DNA of 58,821 bases, taken from NCBI GenBank assembly GCA_009827225.1, contig WUAI01000019.1, positions 1 through 58,821 of the forward strand, written 5' to 3'. Position 1 is the stretch's first letter. Every line of letters begins with the position of its first letter. This document shows positions 26,569 through 37,341 of the stretch, one piece after another. A program made the translations under genes and the position numbers. The stretch comes from Flavobacteriaceae bacterium. GTDB taxonomy: Bacteria; Bacteroidota; Bacteroidia; Flavobacteriales; Flavobacteriaceae. The notes under the pieces are model-generated. The model searched no databases, was not told the DNA's origin, and worked only from the letters and a program-made list of their open reading frames with translations.

Positions 26569-26874
26569 TTGAATACACCGTATTACGCAGTTATTTTCAC
26601 CAACACCCAGACTGATGATTTGGATGGGTATGATGAGATGGCTCAGAAAATGGAAGATTTGGCGCAGCAACAACCCGGGTACTTAGGCATGGATCATGCC
26701 CGCAACGATATTGGAATCACGATTAGTTACTGGGAAAACCTGGATGCTATTAAAAACTGGAAAGCGAACCTGGACCATCAGGAAGCACAAAGACTCGGAA
26801 AAGAAAAATGGTATCAATGGCACAAGACCCGAATATGTAAGGTAGAACGGGAATACGAATTTCATCGTAAGTAA
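26569..26874 (+). CDS. Antibiotic biosynthesis monooxygenase (ABM) domain protein
   Basis: The 101-residue protein starts at a TTG codon (26569-26571), placed directly after the peptidase stop, and no ATG is near the expected position. It has the ABM ferredoxin-like fold pattern: YYAVIFTNTQTDD, then MAQKMEDLAQQQPGYLGMD and ISYWENLDAIKNWKAN. Such small proteins act as mono-oxygenases, heme-binding proteins or quinone-related enzymes; which one applies is unclear. The short spacing suggests co-transcription with the peptidase. Confidence 0.85.
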   Translation: MNTPYYAVIFTNTQTDDLDGYDEMAQKMEDLAQQQPGYLGMDHARNDIGITISYWENLDAIKNWKANLDHQEAQRLGKEKWYQWHKTRICKVEREYEFHRK

Positions 26875-27020
26875 CCATCTGTTAAATTCCTGCTAAATGT
26901 TAAAGATCCCATACCAAATGGTCCGTTAGTTCCGTTTAGCCTACAATTCCCTCATTTATTTTACTACCAAATAGATCGTCTGATTTCTTTCTGAAACCAA
27001 CATCTCACTGCTTCCAGCCT

Positions 27021-27050
27021 TTTGGCTCACACCTTTTTATTGTATTTTTA
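27021..27050 (+). promoter_or_regulatory. Promoter of the alpha-2-macroglobulin gene
   Basis: TTTG (27021-27024), 18 bases, then TATTTTTA (27043-27050), which matches the Bacteroidota consensus TTTG-N17/23-TAnnTTTG except for the last base. It leaves a leader of about 15 bases before the ATG at 27072. Confidence 0.5.
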
Positions 27051-27071
27051 ATAACATCTAAACCATCAATT

Positions 27072-30000
27072 ATGAAGCTGCTCGTTCGTCTTATGACCCT
27101 GGTTGTCTTCCTCACTTTGTACAGTTGTGGGGATAAAACCGAAACTTCTGAAACCGACAATCTATTCAAATTTAAAGACCACATTAGTTATAACACTTAT
27201 GGCATCAAAAGCATCGCTTCCACGATTGAAGTGGGTTTGGTTCAACCGCTAGAAAGCTTTGAGATTAACCAGGAAATCCCGGCAGAGTACTTTAAAATAT
27301 CCCCTGGTACCAAGGGCACCCTTAGTATTGAAAATGGCCGAAGTCTGATTTTTCAACCCGAGGAGTATCTCAAACCGGATACCGAATACACAGTTACCGT
27401 ATTACTTCATAAACTTATTGAGGATATTGAAAAGGAATTCAGAACGTACACCTTTCGGTTTAAAACCATAGAGCCGAATTTCAAGATCGACCTTGGCAAC
27501 CTTCAATCGTATTCAAAAGAATGGCAATACATAACCGGAACAGTTTCCACTTCCGATCTGGTAAATATGGAACAGATCAAAAAACTGGTAGAAGCAACTC
27601 AGGATAAGAATTCCTTGAAACTGAAATGGGATATTGAAAATGGGGAAGGTACTTTTTTCAATTTTACCATAGACAGCATTCAAAGAAGCATTGAAGATTC
27701 CAATATCGAAATCGCCTGGGACGGCAATTCCATCGGTTCCGATTTTACCGGTTCCAACACCTACCCTATCCCCGGGCAAAACAATTTTAAGGTGATCGAC
27801 TTGAAAAGCAGCTATGCCCCGGATTCGGCATTGACGATCAACTTTTCAGACCCATTAAGAGAAAACCAAAACTTTTCCGGGCTTGTTACAGTAGAAAAGG
27901 CGGAAGACTTAAGATTTGAAGTAGACGGCAACGTATTGTATGTGTATCCAACAAATCGAATCATCGGTAAAGTGAGAGTAACACTCTTCAATGGATTAAA
28001 AAATAACAGCGGCTTCAATTTGAAGAATGAGTTTTCGGAATTGATCTCTTTTGAACAATTAAAGCCTGAAGTGCAGTTGATCAGTAAGGGAGTGATTCTT
28101 CCAAACTCCAATTCCACTCCTTTGTATTTTAAGGCGGTTAACCTTTCCGCAGTAGATGTTCGTGTTATCCAGGTTTATGAAAGCAATATGCTTCAGTTTC
28201 TGCAAACGTCGAACCTCAACGACAATAGCACCTACAATCTGAGAAGGGTGGGTCGGAGAATTGCCAAGAAAACCATAGATCTAAAAGATAAAAGCATAGG
28301 CGAAGATGGTCTGTGGAAAGCCTATGGCATCAATTTGTCAGAATATTTTCAAACGGAACCAGGGGCGCTGTATAGGGTTGAAATTTCATTCAAACAAGAA
28401 TACTCGGATTATGACTGTGAGGGAATTACAAACGACAGTTCCGTGGATTCCTATGAAGACGAGTATTATTATGAAGAGGACACTTCCAACCTATCGGCTA
28501 ATGAGGACGAACTGGAAGAGCAGTACTGGGACAATGAAATCTACAATTACCGCCGATATAACTACAATTGGAGTGAAAGGGATAACCCGTGCCATGTAGC
28601 CTATTATAACGAGAACCGGGTAGTAAGCACAAATGTTTTGGGCAGCGACCTGGGACTCATAGTGAAAAAGGGGAAGAACCGAAGTTATCATTTTGCAGCT
28701 ACCAATTTATTATCCACTCAACCTCAGCCCGGAGTAAAGATCAACCTTTATAATTACCAGCAACAACTATTAGGGACTACAACAACCGACAATGAAGGCC
28801 TTTCGATTTTTGACAGTGACAAGAACATTGCCTTCGCCGTGGCACAAAAAGGCAACAATTTTGCCTACACAAAATTGGAGGACGGAAATGCTCTGTCGTT
28901 AAGCAAATTTGATGTTTCGGGTAAAAGCTTACAAAAAGGGCTCAAAGGATTTATGTATACTGAACGAGGGGTATATCGCCCCGGTGACAGCATTCATCTC
29001 ACCTTTGCTTTTAACGATAATGCAAATCCTCTACCGGAAGGACATCCCGTCAAACTGGAAGTCACAGACGCCCGTGGCAAACTGGTGCAACGCACTGTAT
29101 TAAATAACAGTGTGAATGGATTCTATTATTTCCCAATTTCGACAGATGCAGAAGCTCCTACCGGAAACTGGAATGCCAATGTATATGTGGGTGGAGCCTC
29201 TTTCTACAAATCCCTGAAAGTAGCGACCATTAAACCTAATCGACTTAAACTGAAATTGAACTTTGACGACGATATCCTCGATGCCAGCAAGCCGGTGGAA
29301 GGGAACGCAGAGGTTACCTGGTTGCATGGAGCACCGGCACGAAACCTGAAAATTGAAATGGAAGCTACGCTCAGATCCGCGGGTAATGCCTTTAAAAATT
29401 ACGTCGGGTATAATTTTACCGATCCTGTTCGATCTTTCAATGAAGTGAACATTCCTGTTCTGGACACTAAACTTTCTTCGGAAGGGACAACCGATTTTAC
29501 TAAAAATATTGAATTGAGTACTAAGGCTCCGGGGATGTTAAAGGCAACATTTCTCACCAAGGTATTTGAAGGAGGAGGAGACTTTTCAATCGATGTATTC
29601 TCTAAAAACCTGGCCCCTTATTCTCATTTTGTAGGCCTTAGGTCTCCGGATCCACATAGCTATGGTTCTTATTACACCGATCAGAATACGGAGTTTGAGG
29701 TGGCAAGCGTAGACGCGCAGGGAGAAGCTGCCGGCAATCGCGAATTACAAGTGGAGGTTTTTCGCATTGAATGGCGATGGTGGTGGAATCGGGGAAGAGA
29801 CAACCTCTCACGATATGAAAATGCTAGTGTTCATCGACCGTTTAAAAAATTCACTGTGCGCTCTAACAATTCAGGGAAGGGGTCATTTATTTTGAATATC
29901 CCGGAAGATGAAGGCGGAAGATATTTAATTCGTGTGAAGGACTTGGCTTCCGGCCATGCAACAGGGAGAGTTACTTATTTCTACAGAAACTGGTGGAAAC

Positions 30001-32624
30001 GTCCAGCTTCAGGAGATTCGGAAAGCGCCAAAATGCTCATTTTTGCTTCCGACAAAGACACCTATGATGTTGGAGAAGAGGCCGTTGTAAATTTCCCATC
30101 TTCTGAAGGAGGAAGAGCATTGATCAGTATTGAAAATGGAACAGAAGTATTGTCTCAGCAATGGGTAGAAACAAAAGATGAAGAAACAACGGTGCGTGTC
30201 CCGATAAGTAAAGAGATGGCACCAAACATCTTTGTCAATATTTCCCTGCTACAACCGCACGAGCAATCTAAGAACGATTTACCCATTCGATTATATGGAG
30301 TAGTTCCAATCTCCGTAGAGGATCCTGCCACTAAGCTCAAGCCCACATTGAGTATGCCAGAAGTATTGGAACCGGAAAAGTCTTTCCGTGTGAAAATTTC
30401 CGAAGAAAACCAAAAGGCCATGACCTATACCATTGCGATGGTCGACGAAGGCCTTCTTGACCTCACCCGATTCGCAACCCCCGATATTCATGATGCTTTC
30501 TATACTCGGGAAGCACTTGGTGTAAAGACCTTCGACATCTTTGACTATGTGATGGGTGCTTATTCCGGAACGGTTGATAACATCTATGCTGTTGGAGGAG
30601 GTGATGACGCGGCTGGTGCGAAGAACCGAAAGGCAGATCGATTTAAACCTGTGGTTCGATTTATTGGACCTTTCAATCTAGGGAATGGGAAAACGGCAGA
30701 TCATGAAATCAAAATGCCAAACTACGTTGGCTCGGTTCGTACGATGGTCATTGCTGGTGATAACGCTTTGAATGCCTACGGGAAGTCGGACAAAACCACC
30801 CCGGTAAGAAAACCGTTGATGGTACTGGCTTCTCTTCCGCGAATACTTTCGCCAGGAGAAAAAGTGACCTTGCCCATCACGGTGTTCGCGATGGACAATA
30901 AGGTGAAGTCGGCACTGGTGGAAATTAAAACAGGGGATGCTTTAAGGCCTGTTAATGGAACGACACAGCGAATCAATTTTGAAGGCCCGGGAGAAAAAAT
31001 CGTCAATTTTGAATTTGACGTACTCCCTGCTGATACCTTCCAAACTGTGGAAGTCTCAGCTTCCGGTAATGGTGAAACGGCCAGTTATAAAGTGGAAATT
31101 GATGTCGAAAATCCCAATCCGATTACCCAGACCACTCAGTCGATCACTTTATCTGGCAATGATTCGCAGACAATTTCTTTTGAAACTTTCGGAGTTGCAG
31201 GAACCAATGCAGCCACACTTGAGTTTTCAACATTACCACCCATGGATATTGAAAAAAGACTCGGTTATTTAATCCGTTATCCTCATGGATGTATCGAACA
31301 AACTACTTCGGGTGCATTTCCTCAATTATTCCTTTCAGATATTATGGACATTACATTCGACAAGAAAAAACAAATCTCCAAGAATGTCGAAGCAGCTATC
31401 AAACGACTGGCTAATTTCCAGATTGGGAATGGAGGATTGAGCTATTGGCCGGGAGAACGTGACGCTGATGATTGGGGTACCAATTATGCAGGGCATTTTA
31501 TGCTGGAAGCTAAAAGACAGGGGTATCAATTGCCGATAACATTTCTCGATAACTGGTTACGTTATCAAAAATCGGCAGCCCGTCAATGGAGAGCGTCTGG
31601 AAACTCTTACTATTCCGGATTGAACCAGGCTTATAGATTGTATACCCTCGCCCTGGCCCAGCAACCAGAGCTGGCGGCTATGAACAGGCTGCGAGAATCC
31701 AGGAACTTAAGTAATGATGCGAAATGGCGACTTGCAGCTGCCTACGCCCTTGCAGGGAAAAAAGAAGTAGCAGAACAAATTGCACAAACTGCCAACATTA
31801 ATTTCAAACCCAATAATTACGATTATCGAACGTATGGATCGCCATTCCGGAACAAAGCTATGGCGCTTGAAACGATGGTAATCCTTAGAGATAGTAAGCA
31901 ACGAGAAATAGCGATTTCTCTCGCCAAAGAACTGTCTTCTCAAAGGTGGTATAGCACACAGGAAACCGCCTATGGGCTCCTTGCCATGGCAAAAATGGTT
32001 ATAAAGAACGGGGGCAAAGCGGTTGAACTGGATTATCTACAAAATGGACAAAAGACCGAAGTCCGAAGCGATCGGGCCATCGCTCAAAGGAGTCTGGATA
32101 TTCGTATGGGTGCCAATGAGGTTACCGTTTCGAATAGTAAAAACAATACCATTTATGTGACACTTATTAAGAAAGGAAAGCTGCCTCTTGGAGAAGAACT
32201 CCCCGATCGAAAAAATCTAACGATCCAGAGCGAATATTTGGATCGGGAAGGAAACCCGATCGATGTAAAATCGTTAAGGCAAGGCACTGAAGTTTTTGCT
32301 AAAGTAGTGGTTACGAATACCTCAAACGACTATGTCGACAACATTGCACTCACCAAGATCTTCCCCGGAGGATGGGAGATCGTAAACACCAGTTTTACGG
32401 AATTGGGTGGCGGTGCAACGGGTTCCGCTCGATATACAGATATTCGGGATGACAGGGTCAATTTCTACTTTGACCTTAGACGCAAAAAGTCAAAAACTTT
32501 CACCGTTAAGTTGAACGCATCCTACCTGGGCACTTATTATCTGCCGGGAACACAGGTGGAAGCCATGTATGATAATAATTACTATGCCCGGAATTCCGGA
32601 ATTTGGGTGGAGGTAAAACAGTAA
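27072..32624 (+). CDS. Bacterial alpha-2-macroglobulin
   Basis: The 1850-residue lipoprotein (signal ending LYSCGD) has the bacterial A2M layout: N-terminal Ig-like domains, a macroglobulin domain near residue 630 (GVYRPGDSIHLTF), and the thioester domain with C1407-I-E-Q1410 in PHGCIEQTTSGAF. The thioester is intact, so covalent trapping of a target protease is possible. The terpenoid-cyclase-like helical domain follows (NFQIGNGGLSYWPGE). This protein guards the periplasm against foreign proteases in concert with PBP1C, whose gene follows after one base. A low-complexity Glu/Asp/Tyr patch lies near residues 455-500. Confidence 0.95.
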   Translation: MKLLVRLMTLVVFLTLYSCGDKTETSETDNLFKFKDHISYNTYGIKSIASTIEVGLVQPLESFEINQEIPAEYFKISPGTKGTLSIENGRSLIFQPEEYLKPDTEYTVTVLLHKLIEDIEKEFRTYTFRFKTIEPNFKIDLGNLQSYSKEWQYITGTVSTSDLVNMEQIKKLVEATQDKNSLKLKWDIENGEGTFFNFTIDSIQRSIEDSNIEIAWDGNSIGSDFTGSNTYPIPGQNNFKVIDLKSSYAPDSALTINFSDPLRENQNFSGLVTVEKAEDLRFEVDGNVLYVYPTNRIIGKVRVTLFNGLKNNSGFNLKNEFSELISFEQLKPEVQLISKGVILPNSNSTPLYFKAVNLSAVDVRVIQVYESNMLQFLQTSNLNDNSTYNLRRVGRRIAKKTIDLKDKSIGEDGLWKAYGINLSEYFQTEPGALYRVEISFKQEYSDYDCEGITNDSSVDSYEDEYYYEEDTSNLSANEDELEEQYWDNEIYNYRRYNYNWSERDNPCHVAYYNENRVVSTNVLGSDLGLIVKKGKNRSYHFAATNLLSTQPQPGVKINLYNYQQQLLGTTTTDNEGLSIFDSDKNIAFAVAQKGNNFAYTKLEDGNALSLSKFDVSGKSLQKGLKGFMYTERGVYRPGDSIHLTFAFNDNANPLPEGHPVKLEVTDARGKLVQRTVLNNSVNGFYYFPISTDAEAPTGNWNANVYVGGASFYKSLKVATIKPNRLKLKLNFDDDILDASKPVEGNAEVTWLHGAPARNLKIEMEATLRSAGNAFKNYVGYNFTDPVRSFNEVNIPVLDTKLSSEGTTDFTKNIELSTKAPGMLKATFLTKVFEGGGDFSIDVFSKNLAPYSHFVGLRSPDPHSYGSYYTDQNTEFEVASVDAQGEAAGNRELQVEVFRIEWRWWWNRGRDNLSRYENASVHRPFKKFTVRSNNSGKGSFILNIPEDEGGRYLIRVKDLASGHATGRVTYFYRNWWKRPASGDSESAKMLIFASDKDTYDVGEEAVVNFPSSEGGRALISIENGTEVLSQQWVETKDEETTVRVPISKEMAPNIFVNISLLQPHEQSKNDLPIRLYGVVPISVEDPATKLKPTLSMPEVLEPEKSFRVKISEENQKAMTYTIAMVDEGLLDLTRFATPDIHDAFYTREALGVKTFDIFDYVMGAYSGTVDNIYAVGGGDDAAGAKNRKADRFKPVVRFIGPFNLGNGKTADHEIKMPNYVGSVRTMVIAGDNALNAYGKSDKTTPVRKPLMVLASLPRILSPGEKVTLPITVFAMDNKVKSALVEIKTGDALRPVNGTTQRINFEGPGEKIVNFEFDVLPADTFQTVEVSASGNGETASYKVEIDVENPNPITQTTQSITLSGNDSQTISFETFGVAGTNAATLEFSTLPPMDIEKRLGYLIRYPHGCIEQTTSGAFPQLFLSDIMDITFDKKKQISKNVEAAIKRLANFQIGNGGLSYWPGERDADDWGTNYAGHFMLEAKRQGYQLPITFLDNWLRYQKSAARQWRASGNSYYSGLNQAYRLYTLALAQQPELAAMNRLRESRNLSNDAKWRLAAAYALAGKKEVAEQIAQTANINFKPNNYDYRTYGSPFRNKAMALETMVILRDSKQREIAISLAKELSSQRWYSTQETAYGLLAMAKMVIKNGGKAVELDYLQNGQKTEVRSDRAIAQRSLDIRMGANEVTVSNSKNNTIYVTLIKKGKLPLGEELPDRKNLTIQSEYLDREGNPIDVKSLRQGTEVFAKVVVTNTSNDYVDNIALTKIFPGGWEIVNTSFTELGGGATGSARYTDIRDDRVNFYFDLRRKKSKTFTVKLNASYLGTYYLPGTQVEAMYDNNYYARNSGIWVEVKQ

Positions 32625-32625
32625 T

Positions 32626-34995
32626 ATGAAGGGGTTATTCAGTAAAATATGGCTAAAGTTGAGAACTCATCGATGGAAATCGCTCGGTTTGTTGGGGATG
32701 ATGATTCTCTGGCTGTTCTGTCTTCCGAAGCCATTGTTTGAAGACCCCACTTCCACGGTAATTCACAGTCGTGAAGGTGTAATGTTGGGTGCTAAAATCG
32801 CGCCCGACGGGCAATGGAGATTCCCGAAAATGGACTCGGTACCACACCGTTTTGAAAGATCAATTGTGATGTTCGAAGACGAATATTTTTATACTCATCC
32901 CGGATTCAATCCTGTGAGTATGGCTAAGGCCTTGTGGCAAAATCTGACTACTGAGAAAAGACGTGGAGGCAGTACCATTACCCAACAGGTCATTCGATTA
33001 GCAAGAAAAAATAAAAAGCGTTCATATGGTGAAAAGATCATCGAATTATTTATGGCTACCCGTATGGAAGCCGGTTATTCCAAAGATGAAATCCTAAGTT
33101 ACTATTCGAGCAACGCTCCCTTTGGTGGTAACGTAGTTGGATTGGAAACAGCGGCATGGCGATATTTTGGAATTCCGTCCCACCATTTGAGCTGGGGACA
33201 ATCTGCAGCATTGGCGGTATTGCCTAATGCCCCATCGTTGGTATTCCCCGGTAAAAATGAATCCATACTAAAAGCAAAACGCGATCGCCTATTAGGAAAA
33301 TTGTTGCAAAAAGGAATCATAGATGAAACCACTCATGAATTATCTCTGGCGGAACCTCTTCCCGGAAAACCATTTCCTCTGCCTCAACAAGCTCCTCACT
33401 TACTGGAGAAGTTAAACCGAAAATCTTCAGGAAATCAAATGATCACCACACTGGATATTGGATTACAGCGAAAGCTGAACGCCATTGCCAAAGAGTATCA
33501 TTTTAGCCTGAGTCAGAATGAAATAAACAACCTGGCTCTGCTTCTCCTGGATATTGAATCGCGAGAGGTACTGGCCTATGTCGGCAATGCTCCTACCGGT
33601 AAAGATCATGGAAATTATGTCGATATACTTGATAAGCCCAGAAGCACGGGAAGCATTCTAAAACCCTTTCTTTATGCCTCGGCATTGGATGGAGGTGATA
33701 TTTTACCCCGTGGCTTGTTGATAGATGTTCCAACGGTCATCAATGGTTACAATCCGACGAATTTCGACAATACTTTCCAGGGAGCAGTTCCTGCAGATCA
33801 GGCACTTTCAAGATCATTGAATATTCCGGCTGTGCGTATGTTGCGGAGCTATGGACTCGATCGATTTCATAATAGGTTACAAGAAATGAACCTAAGGAAA
33901 ATCAATAAGAGTCCCGATCATTATGGTCTTTCCCTTATCCTGGGGGGTGCCGAGAGTTCGTTACTGGAGATCACTAATGCATATGCCGGTATGGCATCCA
34001 CCCTAAATTTCTTTAATAGCTCTTCCAGCGAATACCGAAACGGAGAATTCAGAGAGCCCTTGTTTTTAAAGAATACTGAGGTTGCGGAACAGAAAACGCG
34101 TAAAGAGCCAGAAGTGATCGATGCAGGTGCCATTTATAAAACTTTTGAAGCACTCCGAGAGGTAAATCGGCCCATAGGTGAACAAAACTGGAATTACTTC
34201 AGCAGTTCCCAGGCCATTGCCTGGAAAACAGGGACCAGCTTTGGTTTCAAAGATGCCTGGGCGGTAGGGGTCACTTCCAAATATGCCATTGGGGTTTGGG
34301 TTGGAAATGCCGATGGAGAGGGTCGCCCCGGACTAACAGGTATTCAGGCGGCAGCCCCAATCTTATTTGAGATTCTGGAAGAACTTCCGAGGTCTGAATG
34401 GTTTGCCGTCCCTTATGATGAGATGATAAACACTTCAGTTTGTATGAAATCGGGGAATCTGGCAGGGCTTTATTGCGACGACGCTAAAGAAGAGTATATT
34501 CCAAAAAATGGAATTAAGACTTCGCCATGTACCTATCACCAAAAAGTTTTCCTGACCAAAGATGAAAGCAACAGGGTGAATTCCTCTTGTTATCCGTTGG
34601 CCGAAATGAAACAAAAGAACTGGTTTGCCCTCAGCCCGGTTCAGGAATATTACTATTCAAATTCACATCCCGAATACCGGCCACTTCCTCCATTTAAGAA
34701 TGATTGTATACGAGAAGGGGAACAATTGATGGATTTTATTTTTCCGAAGAAAAATGAAACCATTCTGCTGGCCAATGATTTTAAAGAGAATCATACTGAA
34801 GTGATCTTCAAGTTGGCCCATCGAACGCCCGACACTCAAGTTTACTGGTACTTAAACGATAGTTTTATTGGAGCGACGAACACCTTTCACGAGCTAGCCT
34901 ACGAGCCGTTACCCGGAAATTATATACTTACTGTAGTCGATCAGGAAGGAAATGAGGTCCGACAAAATATCGAGATTGGAAAAGCCTCATTATAA
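32626..34995 (+). CDS. pbpC: Penicillin-binding protein 1C
   Basis: This 789-residue bifunctional enzyme makes and cross-links peptidoglycan. It has an N-terminal membrane span (about 15-35), a glycosyltransferase GT51 domain with EDEYFYTHPGF and RRGGSTITQQV, and a transpeptidase domain with SxxK at S343-I-L-K346 and KTG at K534 (AWKTGTSFGF). A C-terminal BiPBP_C domain covers the last 90 residues. It sits one base after the alpha-2-macroglobulin gene. Known systems pair the two so that A2M catches a protease while PBP1C repairs the wall. Confidence 0.96.
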   Translation: MKGLFSKIWLKLRTHRWKSLGLLGMMILWLFCLPKPLFEDPTSTVIHSREGVMLGAKIAPDGQWRFPKMDSVPHRFERSIVMFEDEYFYTHPGFNPVSMAKALWQNLTTEKRRGGSTITQQVIRLARKNKKRSYGEKIIELFMATRMEAGYSKDEILSYYSSNAPFGGNVVGLETAAWRYFGIPSHHLSWGQSAALAVLPNAPSLVFPGKNESILKAKRDRLLGKLLQKGIIDETTHELSLAEPLPGKPFPLPQQAPHLLEKLNRKSSGNQMITTLDIGLQRKLNAIAKEYHFSLSQNEINNLALLLLDIESREVLAYVGNAPTGKDHGNYVDILDKPRSTGSILKPFLYASALDGGDILPRGLLIDVPTVINGYNPTNFDNTFQGAVPADQALSRSLNIPAVRMLRSYGLDRFHNRLQEMNLRKINKSPDHYGLSLILGGAESSLLEITNAYAGMASTLNFFNSSSSEYRNGEFREPLFLKNTEVAEQKTRKEPEVIDAGAIYKTFEALREVNRPIGEQNWNYFSSSQAIAWKTGTSFGFKDAWAVGVTSKYAIGVWVGNADGEGRPGLTGIQAAAPILFEILEELPRSEWFAVPYDEMINTSVCMKSGNLAGLYCDDAKEEYIPKNGIKTSPCTYHQKVFLTKDESNRVNSSCYPLAEMKQKNWFALSPVQEYYYSNSHPEYRPLPPFKNDCIREGEQLMDFIFPKKNETILLANDFKENHTEVIFKLAHRTPDTQVYWYLNDSFIGATNTFHELAYEPLPGNYILTVVDQEGNEVRQNIEIGKASL

Positions 34996-35025
34996 ATTCA
35001 TAATTTAGGGCGAAATACATACACC

Positions 35026-37341
35026 ATGTCCTTTTTGAAATCTGTTGGATTATTTTTTGTTTTGACGTTCGTTTTGGTTTCCTGCAATGAGATCGCATCG
35101 GATTTACCTCACGAAGTTTCAATCATTCCTAAACCTACTTCCATCGAAGTTCAAAAAGGAACATTTACCATCAATGAGAAGACTACCTTCTACACCGATT
35201 CACTTTTTAAGACTTCTTCAGGGTTTCTTCGGAAATATCTTCGGAATGGAGCAGGACTGGCTCTTGAAAATGAATCTGAAGAAAATGCACAAATAGTATT
35301 TACCCTTAACATGGAACTACCTCAAGAGGGATATGAACTTGATATTTCAGAAGAAAAAATTACCATAAATGCTTCGGAAGATATCGGAGCCTTTTATGCA
35401 GTTCAAACACTGCGTCAACTTATGGATCCCCAACTGGAAATAACAAATTCTGCCTGGAATAAAAACATCAAAGTCCCTACTTTAAAAATTGCCGACGCCC
35501 CTGCATTTAAGTATCGGGGGATGCACCTGGATGTGGGCCGACACTTCTTTCCGAAGGAGTTCATCAAAGAGTATATCGATCATCTCGCTATGCTAAAAAT
35601 GAATTACTTCCATTGGCACTTAACCGAAGATCAAGGATGGCGAATTGAGATAAAACAGTTCCCAAGACTTACCGAACATGCCGCCTTTCGGAATGAAACA
35701 TTGATAGGTCATTACAACGATACTCCACAAAAATTTGATGGCCAACGGTATGGCGGATTTTACACCCAAGAGGAGATTCGGGAAATTGTAGCTTATGCGA
35801 AAGAACTAAACATCACCATTATCCCTGAGATCGAAATGCCGGGCCATGCCCAGGCCGCGGTAAGCGCATATCCCGAATTGGGCTGTACCGGAGAGCCTGT
35901 TGAAGTGGCTACCAAATGGGGAGTTTTTGAGAATATATACTGCCCCAACCAAAAAACCTTTGCTTTTCTGAAAGGGGTACTCGACGAAGTCTGCGAACTG
36001 TTCCCCGGTGAATACATTCACATTGGTGGGGACGAAGCGCCAAAAGCTCAATGGAAAAACTGCAGTCATTGTCAAAAGTTGATCGCAGAACATAACCTGG
36101 GCGATGAAAATGGCCTACAGAGCTGGTTCATTCGTGAGATCGAAACTTACCTAAATAGTAAAGGAAAAAAGATCATTGGTTGGGACGAAATCCTGGAAGG
36201 AGGCCTGGCACCTAATGCTACTGTTATGTCCTGGCGAGGCACCCAGGGAGCCATTGAAGCAGCAAAGGAAGGTCATGATGTGATCCTTACTCCGACCTCT
36301 CATTGTTATTTTGATTATTATCAGTCGGAAGAGGAAGGAGAACCTCTAGCGATTGGAGGTTATCTTCCTTTGAAAAAGGTTTATTCTTTCAATCCGATTC
36401 CCGCCGAACTTACCACGGAAGAAACGAAATTTGTTCTGGGGGCCCAGGGAAATGTCTGGACCGAATATATGAAGACAACGGACCAGGTGGAATATATGCT
36501 GTTCCCTAGAATTCTGGCGATGAGCGAGGTAGTTTGGAGCGGGCCTACAGAGAATATGTCTGAGGATTATCCCAATTTTCTCGAGCGGGTTGAATCGTTA
36601 ATGAAACGGTTGAAAGTTAAAAATATCAATACAGCCAACCATTTATACCTGGTCGAAGCAAAGATTTTCAAGAGAAAGGACAGTGTGTTCGTTGCACTCG
36701 AAAATGCGACTCCCAATACTGAAATTTACTATGATCTGAACAGTACCGGATTTGTTAAATACGAACAACCATTCCCCATAATGGAAAATGCTGTTTTGCG
36801 TTCGGAAGTGACTCGTAATGGAGGCCCAATTCCCACTTATGGAGTTACCAGAACAGATACCCTTTTGTATCACAAAGGAGTTCGTTCGTCCGTCGATTTG
36901 AATAAAACACCCCACCCTTCTTATAGCGCCGGTGGTAAGGATGCTTTAATCAACGGTATACGTGGAAGTGATAAAAAGTATGGAGACTCGGAGTGGCTGG
37001 GATTTTGGGGAGAAGATTTACATATCCAACTCAACTTTCTGGAAAATACGAAAATCAATACGCTTGCGACTCGATTCTACCATGCCCCAGGACAATGGAT
37101 CTACGCTCCCAATAGAGCAACGATCGAAGTGGTAGATGCACGGGGAGAAAAAACGCTTGAAACGATAGTCATCGAAAGTGATCCGAATCGTAATCTCACA
37201 GATTTGAAGTTTTCGCTAAAGAAAGAAATCGAAGCTTCCTCATTGGTGCTCATTATTCCCAATTTTGGCACTATACCGGATGACGCTCAGGGGGCCGGTA
37301 ATAAGGCCTGGACCTTTATCGATGAAATCATAGTTGAATGA
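35026..37341 (+). CDS. Beta-N-acetylhexosaminidase, GH20, lipoprotein
   Basis: The 771-residue protein has a lipobox (VLVSCNE) and a GH20 catalytic barrel with the D336-E337 catalytic pair in HIGGDEAPK. It has an N-terminal GH20b domain (about 30-155, ending in ADAPAFKYRGMHLDVGRHF) and a C-terminal sugar-binding region. The enzyme removes terminal GlcNAc or GalNAc from glycans such as chitin oligomers. It lies 30 bases after pbpC and overlaps cutC by four bases. Confidence 0.96.
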   Translation: MSFLKSVGLFFVLTFVLVSCNEIASDLPHEVSIIPKPTSIEVQKGTFTINEKTTFYTDSLFKTSSGFLRKYLRNGAGLALENESEENAQIVFTLNMELPQEGYELDISEEKITINASEDIGAFYAVQTLRQLMDPQLEITNSAWNKNIKVPTLKIADAPAFKYRGMHLDVGRHFFPKEFIKEYIDHLAMLKMNYFHWHLTEDQGWRIEIKQFPRLTEHAAFRNETLIGHYNDTPQKFDGQRYGGFYTQEEIREIVAYAKELNITIIPEIEMPGHAQAAVSAYPELGCTGEPVEVATKWGVFENIYCPNQKTFAFLKGVLDEVCELFPGEYIHIGGDEAPKAQWKNCSHCQKLIAEHNLGDENGLQSWFIREIETYLNSKGKKIIGWDEILEGGLAPNATVMSWRGTQGAIEAAKEGHDVILTPTSHCYFDYYQSEEEGEPLAIGGYLPLKKVYSFNPIPAELTTEETKFVLGAQGNVWTEYMKTTDQVEYMLFPRILAMSEVVWSGPTENMSEDYPNFLERVESLMKRLKVKNINTANHLYLVEAKIFKRKDSVFVALENATPNTEIYYDLNSTGFVKYEQPFPIMENAVLRSEVTRNGGPIPTYGVTRTDTLLYHKGVRSSVDLNKTPHPSYSAGGKDALINGIRGSDKKYGDSEWLGFWGEDLHIQLNFLENTKINTLATRFYHAPGQWIYAPNRATIEVVDARGEKTLETIVIESDPNRNLTDLKFSLKKEIEASSLVLIIPNFGTIPDDAQGAGNKAWTFIDEIIVE

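Noticed and set aside
33102-33332. Minus-strand frame inside pbpC
   Set aside because: A shadow of the PBP1C coding sequence with no motif or start context.
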